NCBI GenBank assembly: GCA_030432905.1
Contig: JAUILU010000001.1
Location: 868,001 to 932,000, forward strand
Length of the DNA: 64,000 bases
Direction of reading: 5' to 3'
Source of the DNA: Phycisphaerae bacterium
GTDB lineage: Bacteria > Planctomycetota > Phycisphaerae > Phycisphaerales > UBA1924
Shown: one piece after another, positions 32,496 through 41,052 of the stretch
Position numbering within the stretch: position 1 is the first letter of the stretch
Layout: each line of letters starts with the position of its first letter
Program-made: the position numbers and the translations under genes
Notes under the pieces: model-generated
Databases searched by the model: none
The model's input: only the letters and a program-made list of their open reading frames with translations
Told to the model about the DNA's origin: nothing

Positions 32496-33324
32496 CTCGG
32501 GCTCGCTCTGGTATGTGGACGACTTTGTACTCTGGCACGACCGTTGCCGACTCGGGCGATCTGCTCGCCGGGCTGCGGTCATACAGGCGATCGAGATGTG
32601 AGTCTGTCACTTGATCGGGTTTTTCATCGAACAGTACTTTGCCTTGTCGTAGACCGATGATCCGAGTGGAGTAGTGCTTGGCGATATCGACTTGGTGAAG
32701 GTTGACGACCACCGGCACGCCGCGGGTGCTGACGATTTCAGCGAGCGTCTGCATGATGACTTCGGCGCTTCCCGGATCGAGGCTGGCTATCGGTTCGTCA
32801 GCGAGGATCGCCGTTGGGTGTTGCATAAGTACGCGCGCGATGGCAACGCGTTGCTGCTGACCGCCAGAGAGATTCCCCGCACGGCTTGACGCTTGTTCCG
32901 CGATTCTGACCTGCTCGAGACATGACATGGCCTGGTCTTTTGCGTGCCCAGGGAATTGACGCAGCAGAGCGGGAATCTGCCAGCGGAGTGGTGCGCCCCC
33001 CAACCAGCCGACCAGTACGTTCTCGAGAACGGTCAGCTGTGGCACGAGATTGAACTGCTGGAAGACCATGCCGACCTGCCGTCGAACCATTCTGAGCGAT
33101 CGTCCTGATGCGTGCGTGACCGGCTTTCCTTTGACGAGCACCTCGCCTCGTGTAGGCACGAGGAGCCTGTTCATCGCCCGAAGGAGTGTGCTTTTGCCTG
33201 CCCCTGAAGTGCCGATTACAGAGACGAGTTCACCCTTCGCAATTGATAGGTTCACACCCGCGAGCGCCTGCTCGTTGGGCTTGTATTCAATCACCAGGTC
33301 GCGTGTTTCTAAGACTGGGTCCAA
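32470..33324 (-). CDS. phnC: Phosphonate ABC transporter ATP-binding protein (PhnC-like)
   Basis: The 284-residue protein starts at a TTG (33324; LDPVLETRDLVIEY) because no better in-frame start precedes the first beta strand. It has Walker A GTSGAGKST, the Q-loop MVFQQFNLVPQLTVLENVL, the signature NLSGGQQQRVAIARVL, and Walker B AILADEPIASLDPG with the H-loop VNLHQVD. These are typical of PhnC. The last 45 residues (ASRSPESATVVPEYKVVHIP) extend beyond the usual end. It is the first gene of the phnC-phnE-phosphonatase-Fe-ADH operon and overlaps phnE by 26 bases. Confidence 0.9.
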   Translation of the reverse strand: MDPVLETRDLVIEYKPNEQALAGVNLSIAKGELVSVIGTSGAGKSTLLRAMNRLLVPTRGEVLVKGKPVTHASGRSLRMVRRQVGMVFQQFNLVPQLTVLENVLVGWLGGAPLRWQIPALLRQFPGHAKDQAMSCLEQVRIAEQASSRAGNLSGGQQQRVAIARVLMQHPTAILADEPIASLDPGSAEVIMQTLAEIVSTRGVPVVVNLHQVDIAKHYSTRIIGLRQGKVLFDEKPDQVTDSHLDRLYDRSPASRSPESATVVPEYKVVHIPERARDELAHKCS

Positions 33325-33558
33325 AGCGTTCTTTCAGTGATAACGGAGATCGGTCACGATCTAGATGATCACGATGGCGCAACAAGGCTTCGCACTTGCG
33401 ATCCTGGCTAGCGTATGGCGAACTCGCAGCTTCGCACGCCCGTAACGGCGTCGAAACACGCTCTTAGCGGATTCTTTGCAATTCGTTTGCCATCTCTACT
33501 GCGCAGCGGTGCTAGAGGTTTCTCCGGTTCCGGCATACGTGAACCAGAGGGATACACA

Positions 33559-35739
33559 ATGCAGAATCGCCTGTCCGCCGCCGTGCTATTACTGATTGCC
33601 TCATCTGCCGCCAGCCAGAGCGTGTCCGACGTGCGCGTAGGGTTGATAGACGTGACGCAGCTCGATGCTGGCAACAGCCGAACGTCGGTGAGCCTGTCGG
33701 TCCGCGCTGGCTCGGCGCTCTTTAGCATCCCGGAATCAAACAAGGGCGACTACGACGTTGGCTTTGGAACTGGCGACGATCTTTCGCGTGGTGTTGCGAT
33801 TGTGTCGCCGAGGAACCGGGCACGGACGAACACTGTGGGCGGCAACGTCGGTGGGAACGACTCAGGCGACACGTTCGCGACCGTGTGCATTAACAGACCG
33901 GCAACTCTCACAGATCTCGTGGCGACCGTGCATGGTGCACCGAGCGGACCTGAAATCAACATTGATGTTGCGGCTGCGTTCTTTCCTTTCGATGCGGGAT
34001 TCATTGCTGGTCACGCCTTGAACTCGAGCAACAACGGCCCGATCGATCAGCTTGTCGCGCCGGCGGGATTCGATCTTGGCGACGAGTTCGTTGATAGCAG
34101 TTCGACAAACGGGATCTACCAGGTCGATATTTCAGGCTACGGCGCTACCGGCAGCAACGGCGTCTTGATCGCTTGCGGGGGCAAGAACGAGGACAACTAC
34201 GCGCTGACCCGTAACCTCGGCGGCGGTCAGTATGAGATCGTCTGCAAAGATAACGGCGAGAACGGAATCGGCGGCGAGAACGACCCGGTTGCGTTTGTTT
34301 ACTTGCCGTACTCAGCAAGCGGGCTTGTCGCGGGACGTATTGCGCAGAATGGCGCAGCAACAATCGCCGTGTCCGGAACTTCTGGATTCTCGGCATCAAC
34401 TCTTGGCACTGGACGCGTGCTCTTGCAGATCGACGGCGTGAACGCAGATGAACAGGGTGCTCTGCTGCTCTGCCCAGAGGCGCCATCGGCAGCATCTGAC
34501 AACATCATCGTGTGCGAATGGTCTGACGGTGATCAGGGCTATGTCGTTGAGTCGCTCGACGTCCCGACCATGCTGTCCGAGGATTCGGCAGGCCTGCCGA
34601 TGTTCAGCTTTGCGTACATCCCAGTGACCGTCGGCGAACCGGTGGTGCCCAGCGAGGGCGCTTCAACTCTGGTTGTATTGCCCGATACGCAGTACTACTC
34701 ACGAGACAACCCTGCGATATTTCACAGCCAGACGCAGTGGATCGCGGATCAGGCTGCCGAGCAGAACATTGAGATGGTGCTCCACCTTGGGGACATCACG
34801 AATGACAACGATGTGCCGCAGTGGACCGCCGCTCGCAGTGCGATCGACCGCATTCATCTCCAGACGCCTTTTATGCTTGCGCAGGGAAACCATGATGTCG
34901 GACCGAGCGGGAACGGCGCGAACCGTGACACGCTGATGAATGACTTCTTCTCCGCCGGCTACTACGCAGCGCAGCCAACGTTCGGAGGATCACTCAGCAA
35001 CCGGAACCTCGAGAATGCATACAGCCTGTTCGAGGCAGGGGGCAGGAAGTGGATCGCATTGTCACTTGAGTGGGGCCCCAGAGACCAAGTACTCGACTGG
35101 GCAAACTCGGTACTTGCGGATCATGATGATCGGCTGGCGATCGTAATCACTCACGCGTACATGTTCGACGACGACACGCGGATGGACAGTACTATGGGTG
35201 TCTACAACGGATCGCCTTACGACTACGGCACAGCAAGCCTGCCCGGCGGGACGAATGACGGGGGAGACATCTGGCGCAAGCTCGTGAGCCAACATCCAAA
35301 CACAGTACTCGTTATGTCTGGGCACATAACGGGCGAAGGCAGACTCTCGTCGCCGACTGTGCATGGCAATGTTGTGCACCAGATGTTGATCGACTATCAG
35401 GGGAGGCCGGAAGGCGGTGCAGGCTATCTGCGATACATCGAGCTCTTCGCCGGCAGTGACACGATGCGGTTTAGGACGTATTCGCCTTGGCAGGCTAGGT
35501 ACTACACGGGCACGGGGAGCCATTTCGAGCTTGAGCTTGTGACGGCGCCGGGGTTCGAGGGGTGGCAGTGTTCGCGCGCCGATGTCAACGGCGACGGGAT
35601 GGTGACTTCGACGGACTTCAGTGCTTGGGTGAGCAGGTTTAACACGGCATCGCCGGGCTGCGATCAGAACAGAGATGGCGCCTGCACCCCCACCGATTTC
35701 TCGGCTTGGGTCGCTGGATTCAACGCCGGCTGCAGTTGA
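33559..35739 (+). CDS. Secreted metallophosphoesterase with GC-type dockerin-like C-terminus
   Basis: The start at ATG 33559 (MQNRLSAAVLLLIASSAASQ) supplies the signal peptide; the open frame upstream is not signal-like. The 726-residue protein has a large N-terminal beta-rich region (about 20-360, with SNNGPIDQLVAPAGFDLGDE and FVYLPYSASGLVAGRI). A calcineurin-type metallophosphoesterase domain follows (about 367-640): VVLPDTQYYSRD, VLHLGDITNDNDVPQW, LAQGNHDVGP, VITHAYMFDDDTRMDS and VMSGHITGEG supply the metal ligands. The dockerin-like end (about 672-726) reads ADVNGDGMVTSTDFSAWVSR and CDQNRDGACTPTDFSAWVAG before Gly-Cys-Ser. Together with PhoD and GlpQ this is a third extracellular phosphoesterase in 10 kb. 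The substrate is unknown. Confidence 0.85.
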   Translation: MQNRLSAAVLLLIASSAASQSVSDVRVGLIDVTQLDAGNSRTSVSLSVRAGSALFSIPESNKGDYDVGFGTGDDLSRGVAIVSPRNRARTNTVGGNVGGNDSGDTFATVCINRPATLTDLVATVHGAPSGPEINIDVAAAFFPFDAGFIAGHALNSSNNGPIDQLVAPAGFDLGDEFVDSSSTNGIYQVDISGYGATGSNGVLIACGGKNEDNYALTRNLGGGQYEIVCKDNGENGIGGENDPVAFVYLPYSASGLVAGRIAQNGAATIAVSGTSGFSASTLGTGRVLLQIDGVNADEQGALLLCPEAPSAASDNIIVCEWSDGDQGYVVESLDVPTMLSEDSAGLPMFSFAYIPVTVGEPVVPSEGASTLVVLPDTQYYSRDNPAIFHSQTQWIADQAAEQNIEMVLHLGDITNDNDVPQWTAARSAIDRIHLQTPFMLAQGNHDVGPSGNGANRDTLMNDFFSAGYYAAQPTFGGSLSNRNLENAYSLFEAGGRKWIALSLEWGPRDQVLDWANSVLADHDDRLAIVITHAYMFDDDTRMDSTMGVYNGSPYDYGTASLPGGTNDGGDIWRKLVSQHPNTVLVMSGHITGEGRLSSPTVHGNVVHQMLIDYQGRPEGGAGYLRYIELFAGSDTMRFRTYSPWQARYYTGTGSHFELELVTAPGFEGWQCSRADVNGDGMVTSTDFSAWVSRFNTASPGCDQNRDGACTPTDFSAWVAGFNAGCS

Positions 35740-36102
35740 TATTCAGGAAACTCACTCAGCGAGCTCTATGGAATGCACACACACGCCTAATCGACTGCGT
35801 CAGAACTACTTGCATGTAGCGGCGCCACTTGTTCCAGCCTCAGCCTCACGCTGTATAGCAGGTTGATGCTATTTTACGTGCATGTAATGACCGCGTTAAG
35901 AAAGCGGCTTTGAACATTGCTGCACTTCTTGTTGACATGATCTTCATACAACAGGAGCGGTTTCCTATTGGTTTCTTAGCAATAGGGTTGCCTGCGATCG
36001 CCTATCTTGTTTCTTCTGAGGAAACCGACTGTGGATTTCCTCCGCTGAAGAATTGACGCTTGGTTCGGACGCGCTGTACGCGACCGACTGACGGAGATTG
36101 GC
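35740..36102. other. Gene-free stretch upstream of the second prepilin gene
   Basis: No gene is recognisable. CCTATTG and CAATAGG at about 35965-35990 can form a 7-bp hairpin, and CGCGCTGTACGCG near 36068 forms a small inverted repeat. A terminator for the metallophosphoesterase gene is not obvious. The promoter for the prepilin-LTD pair presumably lies here. Confidence 0.35.
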
Positions 36103-37119
36103 ATGAGCATCTCAAGGAACGAGTTCTCACTTGGTAGCCTGCGAGCGCCGCATCGTGGCGGCTTCACACTGATCGAACTGCTGGTCGTCATCGCGATCAT
36201 CGCTCTTCTGATCGGCATTCTGCTCCCTTCACTTGGAAAGGCACGCGAAACCGCGAGGCGGACGGTGTGCCTGTCGAATCAACGAATGATTGTGCTCGCT
36301 GCGAACATGTACTCGTATGACCACAAAACTGGCGCGTACATCCCGACTGAGAGCGGCGGCGAGGACAACCTCGCTTATCTTGCGCCGGAATACATCACCA
36401 ACGCCGAGCTTGCGGTGTGCCCGAGCACGAGTAACTTTGTTGACCCAACCGAGATCCTGTACACGGATTCGACTCGGAACAAGTACGGCCGGGATGTCCC
36501 ACTGCACCTGACAGAATCTGCAATTAACGGGAGCGATGCGGGGATTGGGAATGAGGGCTTCTCGTTCAATGGTGGCGGGCACAGCTTCGAGATCTGGGCT
36601 TGGCGCGACAGCTGGCAGGGCACCGGAGCCAACGGAGGCTGGACCGTGTTCCCCAACGGCTGGTACGACCGCGGCATGGGCCGAGCGAGCAGGAACAGAC
36701 AACGCGGACTTGACGAGAACGACCCAGCGTTTGTACCTGCCGATACCGACCAACCGGTGCAAGGCCGAAATGGGAGTCTGAAAACTGAGCGGAATATTGA
36801 CCGCCCATCGGAGGTCCTGCTCACGCTGGACTCTGATCAAGACCATCTGTTGACTCAGCAGCGCAACTACCCCGGGGCCTTGAACAACTGGCCCGAGAAG
36901 CACAACAACCACGGCGAAGACGGCGTCAACGTCGGGTTCACCGACGGGCACGTTGAGTTCATCAGAAGAGGCCCCAAGCTGATCGAGACCTACCTCAACT
37001 CTGGCAGCATGGGCGCCACTGATATCCGCGAGAACATACAGGAATTGCACGGCAACCTCAAGAAAGAAACCGTCCGTATCGGTCGGAACAACTGGACACG
37101 GTGGAAGTACGACTACTAG
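36103..37119 (+). CDS. Prepilin-like protein with N-terminal methylation motif
   Basis: The 338-residue protein begins with a leader ([19 protein letters not shown]) followed by [20 protein letters not shown], identical over the first 20 mature residues to the prepilin-like protein at 19484-20464. The C-terminal half has [20 protein letters not shown] (DGHV motif). The middle is Asn/Gly-rich and differs from its paralogue. It is followed after 71 bases by a large LTD/dockerin gene, repeating the arrangement seen at 17598-20464. It is probably an outer-surface pseudopilin processed by a prepilin peptidase encoded elsewhere. Confidence 0.88.
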   Translation: MSISRNEFSLGSLRAPHRGGFTLIELLVVIAIIALLIGILLPSLGKARETARRTVCLSNQRMIVLAANMYSYDHKTGAYIPTESGGEDNLAYLAPEYITNAELAVCPSTSNFVDPTEILYTDSTRNKYGRDVPLHLTESAINGSDAGIGNEGFSFNGGGHSFEIWAWRDSWQGTGANGGWTVFPNGWYDRGMGRASRNRQRGLDENDPAFVPADTDQPVQGRNGSLKTERNIDRPSEVLLTLDSDQDHLLTQQRNYPGALNNWPEKHNNHGEDGVNVGFTDGHVEFIRRGPKLIETYLNSGSMGATDIRENIQELHGNLKKETVRIGRNNWTRWKYDY

Positions 37120-37190
37120 TCGGTCAACTTTCAGTATCTGAGTTTCACGTTCTGTGATTTGAATGTCATTTCGATTTGGAGAGAATAGAG

Positions 37191-39689
37191 ATGAATCTGA
37201 AGTGTATATTACCAGCCGCTCTGATCGCCGCGGCAGGATCGGCTGCCCAAGGGCAGGTCATCATTACGGAGATCCTGGCCAATGAGATCGGCGGCGACGT
37301 CCCCGGCGAATGGGCCGAGATCTACAACGCGGGCGGTAGCCCGGTCGATATTTCAGGGTGGCGGTTCGCAGACGAAGACGGCAACAGCCCGAGCGACCCG
37401 TTCCCTGATGGATTTATCATCCAACCCGGCGAGGCCGTGGTTATTGTGGGCTCGGGAGTTTCCAGCGCACCGACCGCGCCGGTTATCACCGAGGCGGATT
37501 TCTACGCTTCGTGGGGCATGACGAACGCTGACGGCAACTCGTACCGCGTGATTGTCCAAGATGACGCCATCACACTCGCAAACACCGCTTCGGCAACCAA
37601 CGAAGTCCTCACGCTCATTGACCAGAACGGTCTCCCGGTTGACGAAGCCAACTATCAGAACGGCGGCAACGGCTGGCCCCCCACCACCAACGGCGCTTCG
37701 ATTGTTCTCGGTGCCAGCTTCCTCGATGGCATCGCCAACGATTTCGGCTGCGCCTGGGCTACCGCGATCATCGGAGTTGATGGCGCTGTGACTTCGACAG
37801 AAGTCTTTGCCCTCAACGACAACGGCGATTCGATTCAGGCGTTCTCCGCTGACAATGTTGCTTCACCCGGTTACGTTTCAACAGGCGGCTCCATGACCGA
37901 CTGTAACAACAACGGCCTGGACGACTCGCTGGACATCTGCAACGGCACCAGCGTTGATTGCAACGGCAACGGCATCCCGGACGAGTGTGAAGACGACTGC
38001 AACGGTAACGGCATCGCGGACACCTGCGACATCGAGGCCGACTTCTCGATCGACTGCGACCTCGATCAGCTCATCGACTCATGCGAGATTGCGAGCAACC
38101 CTGCGCTCGATATGAACGGCAACGGCAAGCTTGATCTCTGCGAGCAGTTCGAGAATCAGGCCATCATCACCGAGATTATGTTCGACCCTTACACCTCTGC
38201 TGAGGAGTACGAGTACGTCGAGATCCTTAACGTTTCGGGTGCACCGCTGGATATCTCTGGCTGGTACCTGCAGGACATCGAGTTCAACGGCGAGGGGCCG
38301 ACCGACGCCATTCCCGCTGGTACCGTCCTCCCCGCTGGTGGCATCGCGGTTCTGACCCGTTCGGTGACCGGCGACGTCAACGAGACCCGTGATGACTACA
38401 TCGACGCGTGGGGCGCTTCGACCCCACAGGGCGACCCGATCACCTGGATCCCGCTCGAAAACTGGGGCGCTCGTGCAACTTTCGGCACAGAGGTGACCGA
38501 GGTTTGCAGCATCATCTCCAGCGCAGGCACTGTTGTCGATACCGTCAACTACAGCAACCGCACTTCCAATTCGGAGCCGCTGCCCGGTGGCTGGCCCGGG
38601 GGTGACGGCCACGGCTCGTACTTCCTCTCCGGTGATGCACTCAACGGAGTTGACAATGACCTTGGCCCGAACTGGCACCTCTCAATCGATGGTCTCAGTG
38701 GCGCACGCCGCTCGAACGATTTCGATCCGAACGACCTGCCGACTTGGACCAACACTGATCGCGGCGGCGAAGACTACGGCTCGCCCGGTTACATCCACGC
38801 CGGCCCTCCGCAAGAGCCCAGTGGTTCGGTCATCATCACCGAGATCATGGCGACGTCTGGCGCTGTCTTCCCGGGTCAGGATCCGATGGATCCGCTCTCT
38901 GATGCGGGACTCGACGAGTGGGTTGAGATCTACAACACCACGGGTGCTGCGATCGACATCTCAGGCTGGTACCTGCAGGACGAGGACGGCCGAACCACCG
39001 GCCTCCCCGCTGGCTCGACGCTCGATGCGGGCGAGGTCGCGGTAATCTACGCAAACGACTTCCCGGCAGACGTTTCAGATGCACAGGCTGAGTTCTACGA
39101 CGCATGGGGTTGCGGCTACCAGGTCTTCGTGGTCAGCGAGTGGTACACGGACAACAAGGAGTTTGGCCTTGGTCGCCTTTCGAACTCGCCAAACTTCGTC
39201 AACGAGATCCTGCGACTTGTTGACGCGACCGGAACGCCGACCGACATCGTGAACTACGACGATGATTCGTTCGTCTGGCCTGTCGACGGCACCGGCGTGA
39301 ACACCGATGCCAACTGGAGCATCTACGTCATCTCTCCCGGTGACTTCAACAGCATCGACAACGACGATGGCATATCGTGGGCCGACTCACTTGAGCCGAT
39401 TGATGGCGCACGCACCGCGGCCATGACCCCGGTGTTCAACACCATCGGCAGCACCTACGGCTCGCCGGGTTACCTAGAAACTGTCCAGTCGCCCGACCTC
39501 ATGGACTGCCCTGCAGACGTCTGCTTGGCTGACGTCAACGGCGACGGCATGGTGTCTCCGACGGACTTCACGGCTTGGGTCGGCGCCTACAACAACAACC
39601 TGCCCGCCTGTGACCAGAACGGCGACGGCATGTGCACGCCGACCGACTTCTCGGCCTGGATCGGTAACTACAACGCTGGCTGCCCGTAA
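37191..39689 (+). CDS. Large secreted protein with three LTD domains and GC-type dockerin-like C-terminus
   Basis: The ATG at 37191 has GGAGAG upstream; an ATG 15 bases earlier is less likely. The 832-residue protein has a signal peptide (CILPAALIAAAGSAAQGQ) and three lamin-tail domains. They open at about residue 20 (VIITEILANEIGGDVPGEWA), 320 (AIITEIMFDPYTSAEEYEYV) and 543 (VIITEIMATSGAVFPGQDPM), each followed by a D(I)SGW segment. Between the first and second lies a calcium-binding-type Asn/Asp/Cys-rich region (DCNNNGLDDSLDICNG, DCNGNGIPDECEDDCNGNGI). The last 60 residues are the paired dockerin-like repeats (ADVNGDGMVSPTDFTAWVGA, CDQNGDGMCTPTDFSAWIGN). A terminator follows at 39716. Cell-surface adhesive or binding role is inference. 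Confidence 0.85.
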   Translation: MNLKCILPAALIAAAGSAAQGQVIITEILANEIGGDVPGEWAEIYNAGGSPVDISGWRFADEDGNSPSDPFPDGFIIQPGEAVVIVGSGVSSAPTAPVITEADFYASWGMTNADGNSYRVIVQDDAITLANTASATNEVLTLIDQNGLPVDEANYQNGGNGWPPTTNGASIVLGASFLDGIANDFGCAWATAIIGVDGAVTSTEVFALNDNGDSIQAFSADNVASPGYVSTGGSMTDCNNNGLDDSLDICNGTSVDCNGNGIPDECEDDCNGNGIADTCDIEADFSIDCDLDQLIDSCEIASNPALDMNGNGKLDLCEQFENQAIITEIMFDPYTSAEEYEYVEILNVSGAPLDISGWYLQDIEFNGEGPTDAIPAGTVLPAGGIAVLTRSVTGDVNETRDDYIDAWGASTPQGDPITWIPLENWGARATFGTEVTEVCSIISSAGTVVDTVNYSNRTSNSEPLPGGWPGGDGHGSYFLSGDALNGVDNDLGPNWHLSIDGLSGARRSNDFDPNDLPTWTNTDRGGEDYGSPGYIHAGPPQEPSGSVIITEIMATSGAVFPGQDPMDPLSDAGLDEWVEIYNTTGAAIDISGWYLQDEDGRTTGLPAGSTLDAGEVAVIYANDFPADVSDAQAEFYDAWGCGYQVFVVSEWYTDNKEFGLGRLSNSPNFVNEILRLVDATGTPTDIVNYDDDSFVWPVDGTGVNTDANWSIYVISPGDFNSIDNDDGISWADSLEPIDGARTAAMTPVFNTIGSTYGSPGYLETVQSPDLMDCPADVCLADVNGDGMVSPTDFTAWVGAYNNNLPACDQNGDGMCTPTDFSAWIGNYNAGCP

Positions 39690-39715
39690 GCCTTGTAGCT
39701 GAGATTCACTATTCG

Positions 39716-39745
39716 GCTCGCCGCTACTTAACGGTGGCGGCGAGC
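39716..39745 (+). terminator. Intrinsic terminator after the three-LTD gene
   Basis: GCTCGCCGC (39716-39724) pairs with GCGGCGAGC (39737-39745), a 9-bp stem with a 12-base loop containing CTTAACGG, followed by ATTCTTAG. It lies 26 bases after the stop. Stem and loop core match the terminator of the other LTD/dockerin gene (17516-17543, minus strand). Confidence 0.75.
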
Positions 39746-40011
39746 ATTCTTAGAACAAGTCCGAACGGTCGAAGGGCGTTTCAAGAAGAAAGACGAGTAC
39801 GGCGCTCTTTCTTACCTTCGATCAGATTAGTGGAAACACACTGCCCGGATCCACTCCAAATACTGCCATTCAGACGTGCCTGATTGGAGGATTCAACACA
39901 GATAGGCTAGTTGACACCCTCGACCGGGCAAGGAGAAACACCGCTATAAGGCGGCGTGAGAGACTGTTTGAGCTAAGTGGGATCAACCACCGGTCCTTCG
40001 ACTCGGAAAAT
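39746..40011. other. Gene-free stretch between LTD gene and asd, with repeat copy 2
   Basis: No intact gene is present. One rightward frame reads PGSTPNTAIQTCLIGGFNTD, RLVDTLDRARRNTAIRRRER, LFELSGINHRSF without a start, which may be a decayed coding sequence. The same region contains the minus-strand hairpin downstream of asd. Confidence 0.4.
39882..39992 (+). repeat. Diverged repeat, copy 2 (partner at 6029-6136)
   Basis: This copy shares ordered blocks with 6029-6136 (see that entry). On the minus strand it can form CGCCGC/GCGGTG, using one G-U pair, at 39956-39939, with TTTCTC after it, 56 bases beyond the asd stop. In the plus orientation it reads as open coding sequence for RNTAIRRRERLFELSG, whereas copy 1 has frame breaks. 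I cannot decide between a gene relic and a 3' regulatory element. Confidence 0.6.
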
Positions 40012-41052
40012 TCAGACGCATACCGACCCAGTCAATTTGGTGGCGGTGTTGCTTCGAAGGATTAAACACTCAACAGCATTCAACGCGGCTCCGCGCCTTA
40101 GCTGGTCGCAACATATCCAGAGCACGAAAGTCCGCCCGGGGTCTGACTCGGATTCTCGCACCGGGCCAATATGTACTTGGTCTGTATGCGCGGCAATTCG
40201 TGGAGTTAGTTCGAAACTCTGGTGGAGCCTAATACCCTCAGCCTTTCGGAGTTCCTCAATAATTGCATTGGTCGATGAAGCGGACGCGGTCTTGATCACG
40301 ATGCTTTGTGCGTGTGCTCTCTCTACCGGTACACGGACGCAGGTCGGAAGCACGTTCAGTGTTGGCGAGTCCCATATACGTCTGGACTCGTCGATCATCT
40401 TTCGTTCCTCGCCGGAGTAGCCCGTGGAATCTCGTGCCGATTCGTGCGGAAAGACATTGAACGCGCAGCTAACCGGAAACACCGACGGCGATTCTTTTTC
40501 CCCGCTGAGTGCCCGCGCGGTTTCTGAGTAGAGTTCATCGATGGCAAGTGCACCAGCACCAGAAACGGCCTGGTATGTTGTAACTACCACAGACTCCACG
40601 CCGAACGCCCGACGGATTGGATTCAGTGCGGTCAGCAGCATGATTGTCGAGCAGTTCGGATTCGCTACGATCGGTGGGTTGGGTTTCAAAGTTATGAGCT
40701 TGCCGTTGATTTCAGGGATGACGAGAGGCACTTCTGGGTGCATACGGAAGTGCGATGAGTTGTCCACGACAAACACGCCCAAATCTGCGAGTTCTGGGGC
40801 GATCCGTGCGGACACATCGGCATCTGTGCAGAGGATCGCACTTTCACACTCAGCGGCTTGCCGTGGTGTGTAAGCCCGGATGTTGACCTTCGTTTTATCG
40901 AATTCCAGCACACGCCCGCTCGAACGTTCAGAACCGAATGCGATAATCGATGCCGGGTCATAGCCGCGTTCGATGAGAATTCCGACCGCCTCACGCCCAA
41001 CGGCTCCGCCTGCGCCAACAACGGCGACTGCGCCTGGTTTTGCTTCAGACAT
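40012..41052 (-). CDS. asd: Aspartate-semialdehyde dehydrogenase
   Basis: Asd reduces aspartyl phosphate to aspartate semialdehyde, the branch point for lysine, threonine and methionine. The 346-residue protein has the NADP-binding motif VAVVGAGGAVGREAVGIL, the active Cys in VANPNCSTIMLLTAL, QAVSGAGALAIDEL, and the catalytic His in LPTCVRVPVERAHAQS. It is the last gene of the minus-strand operon and its start overlaps the aspartokinase-homoserine dehydrogenase gene by eight bases. The likely terminator is the hairpin in the repeat at 39939-39956. Confidence 0.95.
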   Translation of the reverse strand: MSEAKPGAVAVVGAGGAVGREAVGILIERGYDPASIIAFGSERSSGRVLEFDKTKVNIRAYTPRQAAECESAILCTDADVSARIAPELADLGVFVVDNSSHFRMHPEVPLVIPEINGKLITLKPNPPIVANPNCSTIMLLTALNPIRRAFGVESVVVTTYQAVSGAGALAIDELYSETARALSGEKESPSVFPVSCAFNVFPHESARDSTGYSGEERKMIDESRRIWDSPTLNVLPTCVRVPVERAHAQSIVIKTASASSTNAIIEELRKAEGIRLHQSFELTPRIAAHTDQVHIGPVRESESDPGRTFVLWICCDQLRRGAALNAVECLILRSNTATKLTGSVCV

